A DNA stretch of 11,009 bases from an uncultured Clostridia bacterium (GTDB lineage: Bacteria; Bacillota; Clostridia; Oscillospirales; Ruminococcaceae). The position numbers and the translations under genes are program-made. Shown here piece after piece: positions 5,414-11,009 of the stretch. Every line of letters starts with the position of its first letter. Position 1 is the stretch's first letter. The notes under the pieces are model-generated. The model saw only the letters and a list, made by a program, of their open reading frames with translations, did no database searches and was not told the origin of the DNA. The stretch lies in the NCBI GenBank assembly GCA_947165805.1, contig CAMVBT010000057.1, positions 1 to 11,009 on the forward strand, read 5' to 3'.

Positions 5414-7159
5414 TTATGCGTTATCCTGCAGCGCGTCGTAACCGTGCTCGCCGGTGCGGATCTTGAGGACGTCCCCGACATCGTAAACGAATATCTTGCC
5501 GTCACCGAGATTGCCGGTGTAGAGCGCGCTCTTCGCGGCGCTGATGACATCTTCAACAGGCACCTTGCAGACAACGACCTCGACCTTTACCTTCGGGAGG
5601 AGCTGCGGTGTTACCGGAACTCCGCGGTAGTATTCGGTCTTGCCCTTCTGCATTCCGCAGCCCATTGTGTTCGTGACAGTCATACCCGTGATGCCGATAG
5701 CATAGAGCGCGGATTTGAGCTGATCGAACTTTTCGAGCGAGGTGAGGATATCCACCTTTGTCATCTTCACGTCGGAAGCGGTGTTCTCAGCCTTGACATG
5801 CTGTACGGGAACAGCCGCGTCTTCGGAAAGTACCGGAATGACATTTGCGACTTCCTTTTCCTTGCCGGAAGCGGTAGTCTCGATGTGCATCGTCGGGATA
5901 AAGTCCGCGTAGGAGGACTGTAAGCCGTGCTCGGTAGCGTCAAGTCCGACGATCTCTTCGTGTCTGTTGACGCGCAGACCGATAGTCTTCTTGATGATGA
6001 AGAATGTGATAGTGATGCAGACCGCGGTCCATGCGGCGACAGTCACAACGCCGAGCAGCTGTAAGCCGAGCAGCTCAACTCCGCCGCCGTAGAAAAGTCC
6101 CGATATCTGATCGCCCGCACCGTTTGCGAGAGCGTAGCCCGGAACAGCGGGGTTCGCGAGAAGTCCGACTGCGATCGTACCCCAGATGCCGTTGCAGAAG
6201 TGTACCGCTACAGCGCCGACAGGGTCGTCGATCTTGAGCACGTTATCGAGGAACCATACGCCGAATATAACGAGAAGTCCGGATACGATACCGATCACGG
6301 TAGCGCCGAGAGCGTCGACCGCATCGCAGCCCGCCGTTACTCCGACAAGACCCGCGAGGGAAGCGTTAAGGCACATCGACACATCGGGCTTGCCGTAGCG
6401 CAGCCAAGTGAAGATCATGCAGACCACAGTCGCGACTGCGGGAGCGATAGTTGTTGTTACAAAGATAGATCCGAGCTGACCGCCGCTTATAGCGGCAGCT
6501 CCGTTGAAGCCGTACCAGCCGAACCAGAGAATGAAGCAGCCGAGTGCGCCGAGAGTGAGCGAGTGACCGGGGATAGCTTTCGGCTTACCGTCCTTGTCGA
6601 ACTTGCCAATACGCGGTCCGACCATTCCGGCACCGATCAGGGCACAGACGCCGCCGACCATGTGTATCGCGCAGGAGCCCGCGAAATCGTGGAACCCGAG
6701 CTGAACGAGCCAGCCGCCGCCCCATATCCAGTGAGCTTCTATCGGGTAGATCACAAGGCTGATGATCGCCGAATAGATGCAGTAGGAGAGGAACTTTGTG
6801 CGCTCTGCCATACCGCCGGAAACGATAGTTGCCGCAGTAGCGCAGAATACGAGGTTGAATACGAAAGGCGACCAGTCAAAGTTGCCGTAGTCGGTGAAAA
6901 CGCCGAGAGTCGGCATTCCGCAGAAGCCGCCGAGTACGTCCTCGCCCATCATCAGACCGAAGCCGAGGAGCATGAACACGACTGTGCCTATGCAGAAGTC
7001 CATGAGGTTTTTCATTATGATGTTACCCGCGTTCTTCGCGCGCGTAAATCCCGTTTCCACCATTGCGAAGCCCGCCTGCATGAAGAACACGAGCGCGGCT
7101 CCTATAAGGTACCAGATACCGAATATTTCGGTGTCGACAGCATTCATGATGTTGTCCAT
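5414..7159 (-). CDS. amt: ammonium transporter with fused C-terminal PII domain
   Basis: A 581-residue fusion. Residues 1 to about 415 are a complete Amt channel for ammonium uptake at the cell membrane: Asp158 in HDFAGS, twin pore histidines His166 (AIHMVGG) and His320 (VAVHFCNGIWG), AHWIWGGGW (142-150), and the usual end GLDATEHG. A linker (about 416-465) joins a full PII domain (466-581). Numbered as in GlnB, it keeps Gln39-Lys40-Gly41, the nucleotide-binding B-loop TGNLGDGK (83-90) and Arg103 in KIRTGEHG, so ATP/ADP and 2-oxoglutarate sensing look possible. The T-loop reads YRGVPVTPQLLPK: the uridylylated Tyr51 is Val, and Ser49 is also Val. The domain probably gates the channel without covalent modification (inference). 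The ribosome binding site AAGGAAG lies about 7 nt before the ATG. Downstream of the type III glutamine synthetase gene, 95 bp apart. Confidence 0.96.
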   Translation of the reverse strand: MDNIMNAVDTEIFGIWYLIGAALVFFMQAGFAMVETGFTRAKNAGNIIMKNLMDFCIGTVVFMLLGFGLMMGEDVLGGFCGMPTLGVFTDYGNFDWSPFVFNLVFCATAATIVSGGMAERTKFLSYCIYSAIISLVIYPIEAHWIWGGGWLVQLGFHDFAGSCAIHMVGGVCALIGAGMVGPRIGKFDKDGKPKAIPGHSLTLGALGCFILWFGWYGFNGAAAISGGQLGSIFVTTTIAPAVATVVCMIFTWLRYGKPDVSMCLNASLAGLVGVTAGCDAVDALGATVIGIVSGLLVIFGVWFLDNVLKIDDPVGAVAVHFCNGIWGTIAVGLLANPAVPGYALANGAGDQISGLFYGGGVELLGLQLLGVVTVAAWTAVCITITFFIIKKTIGLRVNRHEEIVGLDATEHGLQSSYADFIPTMHIETTASGKEKEVANVIPVLSEDAAVPVQHVKAENTASDVKMTKVDILTSLEKFDQLKSALYAIGITGMTVTNTMGCGMQKGKTEYYRGVPVTPQLLPKVKVEVVVCKVPVEDVISAAKSALYTGNLGDGKIFVYDVGDVLKIRTGEHGYDALQDNA

Positions 7160-7190
7160 AAGTCATCTTCCTTCCATTTTTTAAATAAGA

Positions 7191-7226
7191 CAATGGGGCA
7201 CGGCAAAAAAATGCCGAGCCCCATTG
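7191..7226 (-). terminator. strong hairpin between glutamine synthetase and amt genes
   Basis: On the minus strand CAATGGGGC (7226-7218) pairs with GCCCCATTG (7199-7191), and CGGCA (7216-7212) with TGCCG (7205-7201) inside, with one T-T mismatch and a 6-T loop. TCTTATTTAA follows rather than a clean T-run, so it may be a partial terminator or an mRNA-stabilising/processing hairpin lowering amt relative to the first gene. No separate amt promoter is apparent. Confidence 0.55.
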
Positions 7227-7254
7227 CTCAAATTCTACACATATTATTTCAGTT

Positions 7255-9318
7255 TTATCTCACGTCAAACAGCAGTTCGCCGTAAGTGGGTACAGCCCAA
7301 TACTCTTTCGCTGTGAGCTTTTCCGCGTCGTCTATGTACTTGCGGAGTTCTGCCATAGCGGGGATAACTTCGTCCTTGCAGATGAACGCGCACTTGATCG
7401 TGTCGGCTTCGTTCACCGCTTTTTCGAGCTTCGCTTCGAGCTCGAGGAGCGCGGCATAAGCCTTGTTCATCAGCTGCGAGAGCTGCGAGGAGATGTTCTT
7501 TTCAAAGTCCGAGGTCAGGTCTTTGTCAAGATAGCGGACGTATTTGCTGATGCCCGGGAGCAGGTCGTGGTACGCCATATCGACCATTGTGCGGGCTTCG
7601 ATCTTGATGAGCTTTTCGTAAGCCTCGAAAAGTATCTCGTTGCGCGAGTGCATCTCGGCTTCGGAGAATACCTTGTGCGATGTGAACAGCGCCACATTCT
7701 TCTCGTCGAGCCAGTGAGCAAGCGCGTCGGGAGTGGTCTTGAGGTTCGACAGTCCGCGCTTTTCCGCTTCCGCGATCCACGCATCGTCGTAGCCGTTGCC
7801 GTTGAAGATTATGCGCTTGTGCTCCTTGATGACCTTATGAATGAGGTCGTGGAGCGCGCCGTTGAAGTCGGAAGCTCCTTCGAGAGCGTCCGCGAACTGC
7901 TTCAATTCCTCTGCCACAGCGGTGTTGAGCACCGTGTTGCTGCCGGAAACGGAAGCGGACGAGCCGAGCATTCTGAACTCGAACTTGTTGCCGGTGAATG
8001 CGAACGGCGAAGTCCTGTTTCTGTCTGTCGCGTCCTTCGGGAACTTCGGGAGAATGTGAACACCGACCTTCATCAGCTCTTTTTCCTTTGTTCCGTAAGG
8101 TGTGTCATTCTCTATCGCTTCAAGTATCTCTGTCAGCTCGTTGCCGAGGAATACCGAGATAACTGCGGGAGGAGCTTCGTTCGCGCCGAGTCTGTGATCG
8201 TTGCCCGCGCTCGCTACCGAGATGCGGAGCAGGTCCTGATAATCGTCGACCGCCTTGATGACCGCACACAGGAAAAGCAGGAACTGCGCGTTCTCGTAGG
8301 GTGTGTCGCCCGGTTCGAGCAGGTTCACGCCTGTGTTTGTGCTGATCGACCAGTTGTTGTGCTTGCCGGAGCCGTTCACGCCGTCGAAAGGCTTCTCATG
8401 CAGCAGACAAACAAGTCCGTGCTTCTTCGCGATCTTCTGCATGATCTCCATTGTGAGCTGGTTGTGATCTGCCGCGATGTTTGTTGTCGCGAAGATCGGA
8501 GCGAGCTCATGCTGCGCGGGTGCGACCTCGTTGTGCTCTGTCTTGGCGAGAATGCCGAGCTTCCAGAGCTCTTCGTTGAGGTCTTTCATGAACGCCTGAA
8601 CTCGGGGCTTTATCACGCCGAAGTAGTGATCCTCGAGCTCCTGTCCTTTCGGAGGCATCGCGCCGAACAGTGTGCGTCCGGTATATATAAGGTCCTTGCG
8701 CTTGTCGAAATCGGCCTTGTCAACAAGGAAGTATTCCTGCTCGGGGCCGACTGTTGTCTTGACCGATGTTACGTTCTCGTTCCCGAACAGCTTCAGTATG
8801 CGCATCGCCTGCCTGTTGACCGCCTCCATCGAGCGCAGGAGCGGGGTCTTCTTGTCAAGCGCCTCGCCGCCGTAGGAGCAGAACGCTGTCGGTATGCAGA
8901 GCACTCCGTCCTTGATGAACGCGTATGATGTCGGGTCCCATGCTGTATAACCGCGCGCCTCGAATGTCGCTCTCAGGCCGCCCGAGGGGAACGAGGACGC
9001 GTCCGGCTCGCCCTGGATCAGCTCCTTGCCGGAGAACTCCATTATCACGCTGCCGCCCGCGGAGGGGGAGATGAAGCTGTCGTGCTTCTCGGCTGTGATG
9101 CCTGTCATCGGCTGGAACCAGTGTGTGTAGTGGGTAGCGCCCTTTTCTATTGCCCATTCCTTCATCGCGTTGGCTACTACAGCCGCGGCTGCCGGGTCAA
9201 GGCGCTTGCCGTTGTCGATAGTGTTCTTCGCCGCTTTGAAAGTTTCCTTCGGTAGTCTTGCTTTCATCACGTTTTCGTTGAACACATTCTCGCCGAAATA
9301 CTCTGCTACTGTTTTCAT
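7255..9318 (-). CDS. glnN: glutamine synthetase type III
   Basis: A 687-residue cytoplasmic enzyme making glutamine from glutamate, ammonia and ATP; type III enzymes are about 700 residues, far longer than type I. The N-terminal region has [11 protein letters not shown] (63-73) and [20 protein letters not shown] (about 110-129), typical of the type III class. Metal/substrate residues lie in [10 protein letters not shown] (191-200), [13 protein letters not shown] (259-271), the signature [10 protein letters not shown] (315-324), and FEFRM with Arg449. The C-terminal 200 residues form the helical extension of the class. The ATG at 9318 follows GAAAGGAAG by 8 nt. Its own consensus promoter and a long structured leader with a tandem repeat lie upstream; the Amt-PII gene lies downstream, making a compact ammonium uptake and assimilation operon. 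Intact. Confidence 0.97.
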   Translation of the reverse strand: MKTVAEYFGENVFNENVMKARLPKETFKAAKNTIDNGKRLDPAAAAVVANAMKEWAIEKGATHYTHWFQPMTGITAEKHDSFISPSAGGSVIMEFSGKELIQGEPDASSFPSGGLRATFEARGYTAWDPTSYAFIKDGVLCIPTAFCSYGGEALDKKTPLLRSMEAVNRQAMRILKLFGNENVTSVKTTVGPEQEYFLVDKADFDKRKDLIYTGRTLFGAMPPKGQELEDHYFGVIKPRVQAFMKDLNEELWKLGILAKTEHNEVAPAQHELAPIFATTNIAADHNQLTMEIMQKIAKKHGLVCLLHEKPFDGVNGSGKHNNWSISTNTGVNLLEPGDTPYENAQFLLFLCAVIKAVDDYQDLLRISVASAGNDHRLGANEAPPAVISVFLGNELTEILEAIENDTPYGTKEKELMKVGVHILPKFPKDATDRNRTSPFAFTGNKFEFRMLGSSASVSGSNTVLNTAVAEELKQFADALEGASDFNGALHDLIHKVIKEHKRIIFNGNGYDDAWIAEAEKRGLSNLKTTPDALAHWLDEKNVALFTSHKVFSEAEMHSRNEILFEAYEKLIKIEARTMVDMAYHDLLPGISKYVRYLDKDLTSDFEKNISSQLSQLMNKAYAALLELEAKLEKAVNEADTIKCAFICKDEVIPAMAELRKYIDDAEKLTAKEYWAVPTYGELLFDVR

Positions 9319-9345
9319 AACTGTTGCTTCCTTTCTTATATATCG

Positions 9346-9399
9346 TCGGCAGAAACTCTGAACTGCGAGGCAGATATCGGGTCGTCTGCCGAATATGAC
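9346..9399 (-). repeat. tandem leader element, gene-proximal copy
   Basis: The core 9349-9399 matches 9445-9495 at 46 of 51 positions, the first 32 identically, with a 96-bp period. On the minus strand TCGGCAGA (9392-9385) can pair with TCTGCCGA (9353-9346), enclosing hairpin CTGC-CTC-GCAG (9373-9363) and conserved stretches CGACCCGATAT and TTCAGAGTT. The same 5' strand can instead pair with the nearer TCTGCC (9374-9369). The element ends about 10 nt before the glnN ribosome binding site. Probably a cis-acting RNA, unidentified. Confidence 0.65.
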
Positions 9400-9441
9400 C
9401 TGCGTTACGTGTGCGGGCTTCGCGCGTCAAACTTTATATCA

Positions 9442-9495
9442 TTTGCAGAAACTCTGAACTGCGAGGCAGATATCGGATCGCCTACTGAATTTGAC
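9442..9495 (-). repeat. tandem leader element, promoter-proximal copy
   Basis: Upstream copy of the element near the glnN start. Against the other copy, the stem strand GGCAGA becomes AGTAGG: two of three changes (C to U opposite G, A to G opposite U) keep pairing with TCTGCC, and one breaks the terminal pair. The hairpin CTGC-CTC-GCAG (9469-9459) and TTCAGAGTT are unchanged; the loop is CGATCCGATAT. This supports a functional RNA fold, on only two sequences. Confidence 0.65.
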
Positions 9496-9528
9496 ATACG
9501 GTTTGACCGCGCGAGTACCGCGCAAGCG

Positions 9529-9571
9529 AAAGGCGCCGGTGAGGGGCATTATCCCCTGCACCGGCGCCTTT
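9529..9571 (-). promoter_or_regulatory. very stable hairpin at the 5' end of the glnN leader
   Basis: On the minus strand a 13-bp arm AAAGGCGCCGGTG (9571-9559) pairs with CACCGGCGCCTTT (9541-9529), with inner AGGGG/CCCCT pairing and a 6-nt loop. It begins about 10 nt after the predicted start. The bases after it are CGCTTGCG, not a T-run, so it is probably not an ordinary terminator; a 5' stability element or part of the regulatory leader are the alternatives. Confidence 0.65.
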
Positions 9572-9588
9572 GCCGTTCCACATTTCGT

Positions 9589-9617
9589 ATTATAGCACAG
9601 TCGTTCCGATTTGTCAA
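9589..9617 (-). promoter_or_regulatory. sigma-A promoter of glnN-amt
   Basis: On the minus strand TTGACA (9617-9612), 17 bp, TATAAT (9594-9589), a perfect consensus. The start near 9582 gives a leader of about 264 nt. So strong a promoter suggests control by repression or through the leader RNA. Confidence 0.85.
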
Positions 9618-9621
9618 TAGG

Positions 9622-9655
9622 TATTTGCAATATTTTAAAATCTATCCTGCAAATA
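9622..9655. promoter_or_regulatory. inverted repeat just upstream of the glnN promoter
   Basis: TATTTGCA (9622-9629) and TGCAAATA (9648-9655) are perfect 8-bp inverses with an 18-bp spacer, ending 5 bp upstream of the -35 box. This placement suits an activator or co-regulator site; the adjacent PucR-type protein is a candidate. A second, AT-only inverted repeat AATTTT-GTGT-AAAATT lies at 9677-9692 and is weaker evidence in AT-rich DNA. Confidence 0.35.
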
Positions 9656-9769
9656 TATTTTCGGTTTTATGTGCTAAATTTTGTGTAAAATTGCTGAAAA
9701 CGCAAGAAATGCGCTATTTTTACCGAATAATCAGAGCTGCAATATGAATTTAAACTCTTCATAAAATGC

Positions 9770-9817
9770 AAGAAGCGTGTCCGACACGTTCAATATCGTG
9801 ATCGGTTCACGCTTCTT
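9770..9817. terminator. terminator overlapping the PucR-type gene end
   Basis: AAGAAGCGTG (9770-9779) pairs with CACGCTTCTT (9808-9817), with nested CCGA/TCGG and CACG/CGTG pairs inside. The minus-strand stop codon lies within the stem. Plus-strand reading gives CTTCTTTTG at the end; minus-strand reading gives TTGCATTTTAT, a modest T-tract. Confidence 0.55.
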
Positions 9818-10970
9818 TTGAATTGAGTTTTTCATCGTAGACCCGCAGGACATCATTGACAAGATAAGCGAGTATCAGACGGCTCTTGACGACATCGTCG
9901 AGCTCGCAGCCGAGAAGCTCCCGGACTGTCCGTATCTTGCTGTTGACCGTGTTTCTGTGCACTTTTACTATCGCGGCGACCTCGTTTACGCTGCTGTTGT
10001 TCTCAAGATAAATGCGAAGCGTCCGCGCAAGGTCCGTGCCGTGCTCGCGGTCATACTCGATCATTGCGCCGAGCTGCTCTTTGACGTAATCCCGAAGTAT
10101 CTTCCTGTCCTTGACGGCGGTGATGAGCCGTATGACACCCGCGCCGCCGTAATCCGTACACTCCTTTTCTTCGAGCACGGACGATACCAGCGCGGCCTCG
10201 GACTGCTCATAAGCGGCGGCTATACCGGCTATGCCGGCAACAGGCCCGGACACACCTATATATATATTATCCTCGAACGCGGCTCCCACGCATTTGCAGA
10301 AGCTCTTGATCTCGTTCTCGGTGCCGTTCTGGAATATCGCTGTCAGCAGCCCCTTGAAAACAAACAGCGCCGAACGCGACGAAGTGTTCTTGATGTTGCG
10401 GCGAAGAGCCATTCCCGCGCCCGCCGACGGGCTTTCGCCCTTGAAGCCGCAGACGGTCACCGCAGTGTATGTGCTGTCGTCGAGAAACTCCGACCTTGTG
10501 AGTATCTTGTGGTATGAGCGCAGAGCGGACGGGTCGGAGATCAGTGCCTTGAGCGCGTCGTTCACGGCGTTTTCGTGCTTCTCGCTGCCCGTTATCCTGC
10601 GGCACAGCTCGTATGAGATGTCGAGTATATCCGAACCCGCTTTGAGCGTAAACAGCGGAAATCCTATGTCCTCACAGCGCTTTGCGACATCGTCCGGAAC
10701 AAACGGTATGTTCGCGCCTGTGACTATCGCGGCTCCGACAGCTCCCGCTTCTCTTGACGCCTCAATGAAATCCGCGATCCATTCCGTCCCCTGATGCCCC
10801 ACGCCCGATGTGATGATGAGCTCGTCGCCGCGCAGCATCGAAAGCGTTCCCGCGTCTTCGATGATATGCACCCAGCGAACAATGCCGTCCATGCCGCTTC
10901 TGCCCGCGATCGGTGTCATTCCGTATCTGGGTATCAGGCTTTCGCAAAGCTGCATAAGTGTTACCGACAT
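9807..10970 (-). CDS. PucR/CdaR-family transcriptional regulator
   Basis: A 387-residue DNA-binding regulator. Residues about 6-125 fit the PucR N-terminal domain (LIPRYGMTPIAGRSGMDGIV ... LRGDELIITSG ... AAIVTGANIPFVPDDV). A middle region (about 150-290) is weakly conserved, as expected of the GGDEF-like domain of this family. Residues 318-375 are the C-terminal HTH_30-type domain, NSSVNEVAAIVKVHRNTVNSK, matching the family's 'VHRNTxxxR' helix. The start at 10970 has GGGGGTGA about 5 nt upstream; an in-frame ATG at 11003 lacks such a site. Family members control purine, amino-acid or sugar-acid catabolism. Lying upstream of glnN-amt in the same direction, with its own terminator, it could regulate nitrogen assimilation; that is inference. 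Its promoter is outside the window. Confidence 0.9.
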   Translation of the reverse strand: MSVTLMQLCESLIPRYGMTPIAGRSGMDGIVRWVHIIEDAGTLSMLRGDELIITSGVGHQGTEWIADFIEASREAGAVGAAIVTGANIPFVPDDVAKRCEDIGFPLFTLKAGSDILDISYELCRRITGSEKHENAVNDALKALISDPSALRSYHKILTRSEFLDDSTYTAVTVCGFKGESPSAGAGMALRRNIKNTSSRSALFVFKGLLTAIFQNGTENEIKSFCKCVGAAFEDNIYIGVSGPVAGIAGIAAAYEQSEAALVSSVLEEKECTDYGGAGVIRLITAVKDRKILRDYVKEQLGAMIEYDREHGTDLARTLRIYLENNSSVNEVAAIVKVHRNTVNSKIRTVRELLGCELDDVVKSRLILAYLVNDVLRVYDEKLNSKEA

Positions 10971-11009
10971 CTCATCACCCCCATTCCGCAAGTGCTCCGG
11001 CACATTGAT

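Noticed and set aside
6200..7285. 361-codon plus-strand open frame
   Set aside because: Antisense to the ammonium transporter; a highly charged shadow product.
7567..8928. 453-codon plus-strand open frame
   Set aside because: Antisense to the well-conserved glutamine synthetase gene; composition is that of a GC-rich shadow frame, with no recognisable family.
9346..9495. CRISPR array
   Set aside because: Only two copies, 51 nt long with mismatches, and they lie in a transcribed leader; no further repeats or cas genes.
9346..9495. ANTAR-type antiterminator hairpin pair
   Set aside because: The hairpins do not show the expected six-base loops with A at position 1 and G at 4, and no terminator overlaps them.
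9319..9582. Known glutamine riboswitch or T-box before glnN
   Set aside because: I found neither the conserved GGACGGAAGTAGG-type core nor the T-box sequence, and there is no terminator with a T-run in the leader.
10971..11003. Earlier start for the PucR-type regulator
   Set aside because: The 11-residue extension lacks a ribosome binding site, while 10970 has one and matches the family's start.

Overview
The window looks like chromosomal DNA from a Gram-positive anaerobe of the Clostridia, most likely an Oscillospirales/Ruminococcus-type gut or rumen bacterium. The evidence is strong GGAGG ribosome binding sites, near-consensus sigma-A promoters (TTGACA-17-TATAAT, twice), moderately GC-rich genes with AT-rich intergenic DNA, a type III glutamine synthetase, an ammonium transporter fused to a PII domain, a PucR/CdaR-type regulator and a short-chain clostridial-type flavodoxin. 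The taxonomic call is inference. Every sizeable gene lies on the minus strand; one short transcription unit lies on the plus strand.

Layout, left to right. (1) 1-1005, minus: a consensus promoter, a cobalamin riboswitch with a downstream intrinsic terminator and a second terminator-like hairpin, then a flavodoxin gene overlapping by ATGA a truncated gene for a NEAT-like beta-domain protein. This reads as the start of a B12-repressed operon continuing past the left edge. (2) 1085-1288, plus: promoter, 28-codon ORF and a strong bidirectional terminator, giving a transcript of about 170 nt. (3) 1287-5157, minus: promoter, araA, araD and a large putative lipoprotein esterase in one tightly spaced operon; the ribulokinase gene araB is absent from the window. 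(4) 5021-5413: a gene-free spacer with the araA promoter, three copies of the palindrome TTCCGGAA and a 106-bp inverted-repeat structure. (5) 5414-9617, minus: a nitrogen-assimilation operon of type III glutamine synthetase and an Amt-PII fusion, separated by a strong hairpin. The glutamine synthetase leader (about 264 nt) carries a stable 5' hairpin and a tandemly duplicated 51-nt element whose substitutions partly preserve pairing. (6) 9807-10970, minus: a PucR-family regulator.

How the parts fit: glutamine synthetase and Amt-PII together take up and assimilate ammonium, and the neighbouring PucR-type protein is a candidate regulator. AraA and AraD convert L-arabinose to L-ribulose and L-ribulose-5-phosphate to D-xylulose-5-phosphate; the co-transcribed esterase may act on an extracellular ester, possibly from arabinose-containing plant material. 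The strongest candidates for something undescribed are the tandem leader element before the glutamine synthetase gene and the B12-controlled flavodoxin/NEAT-like pair.
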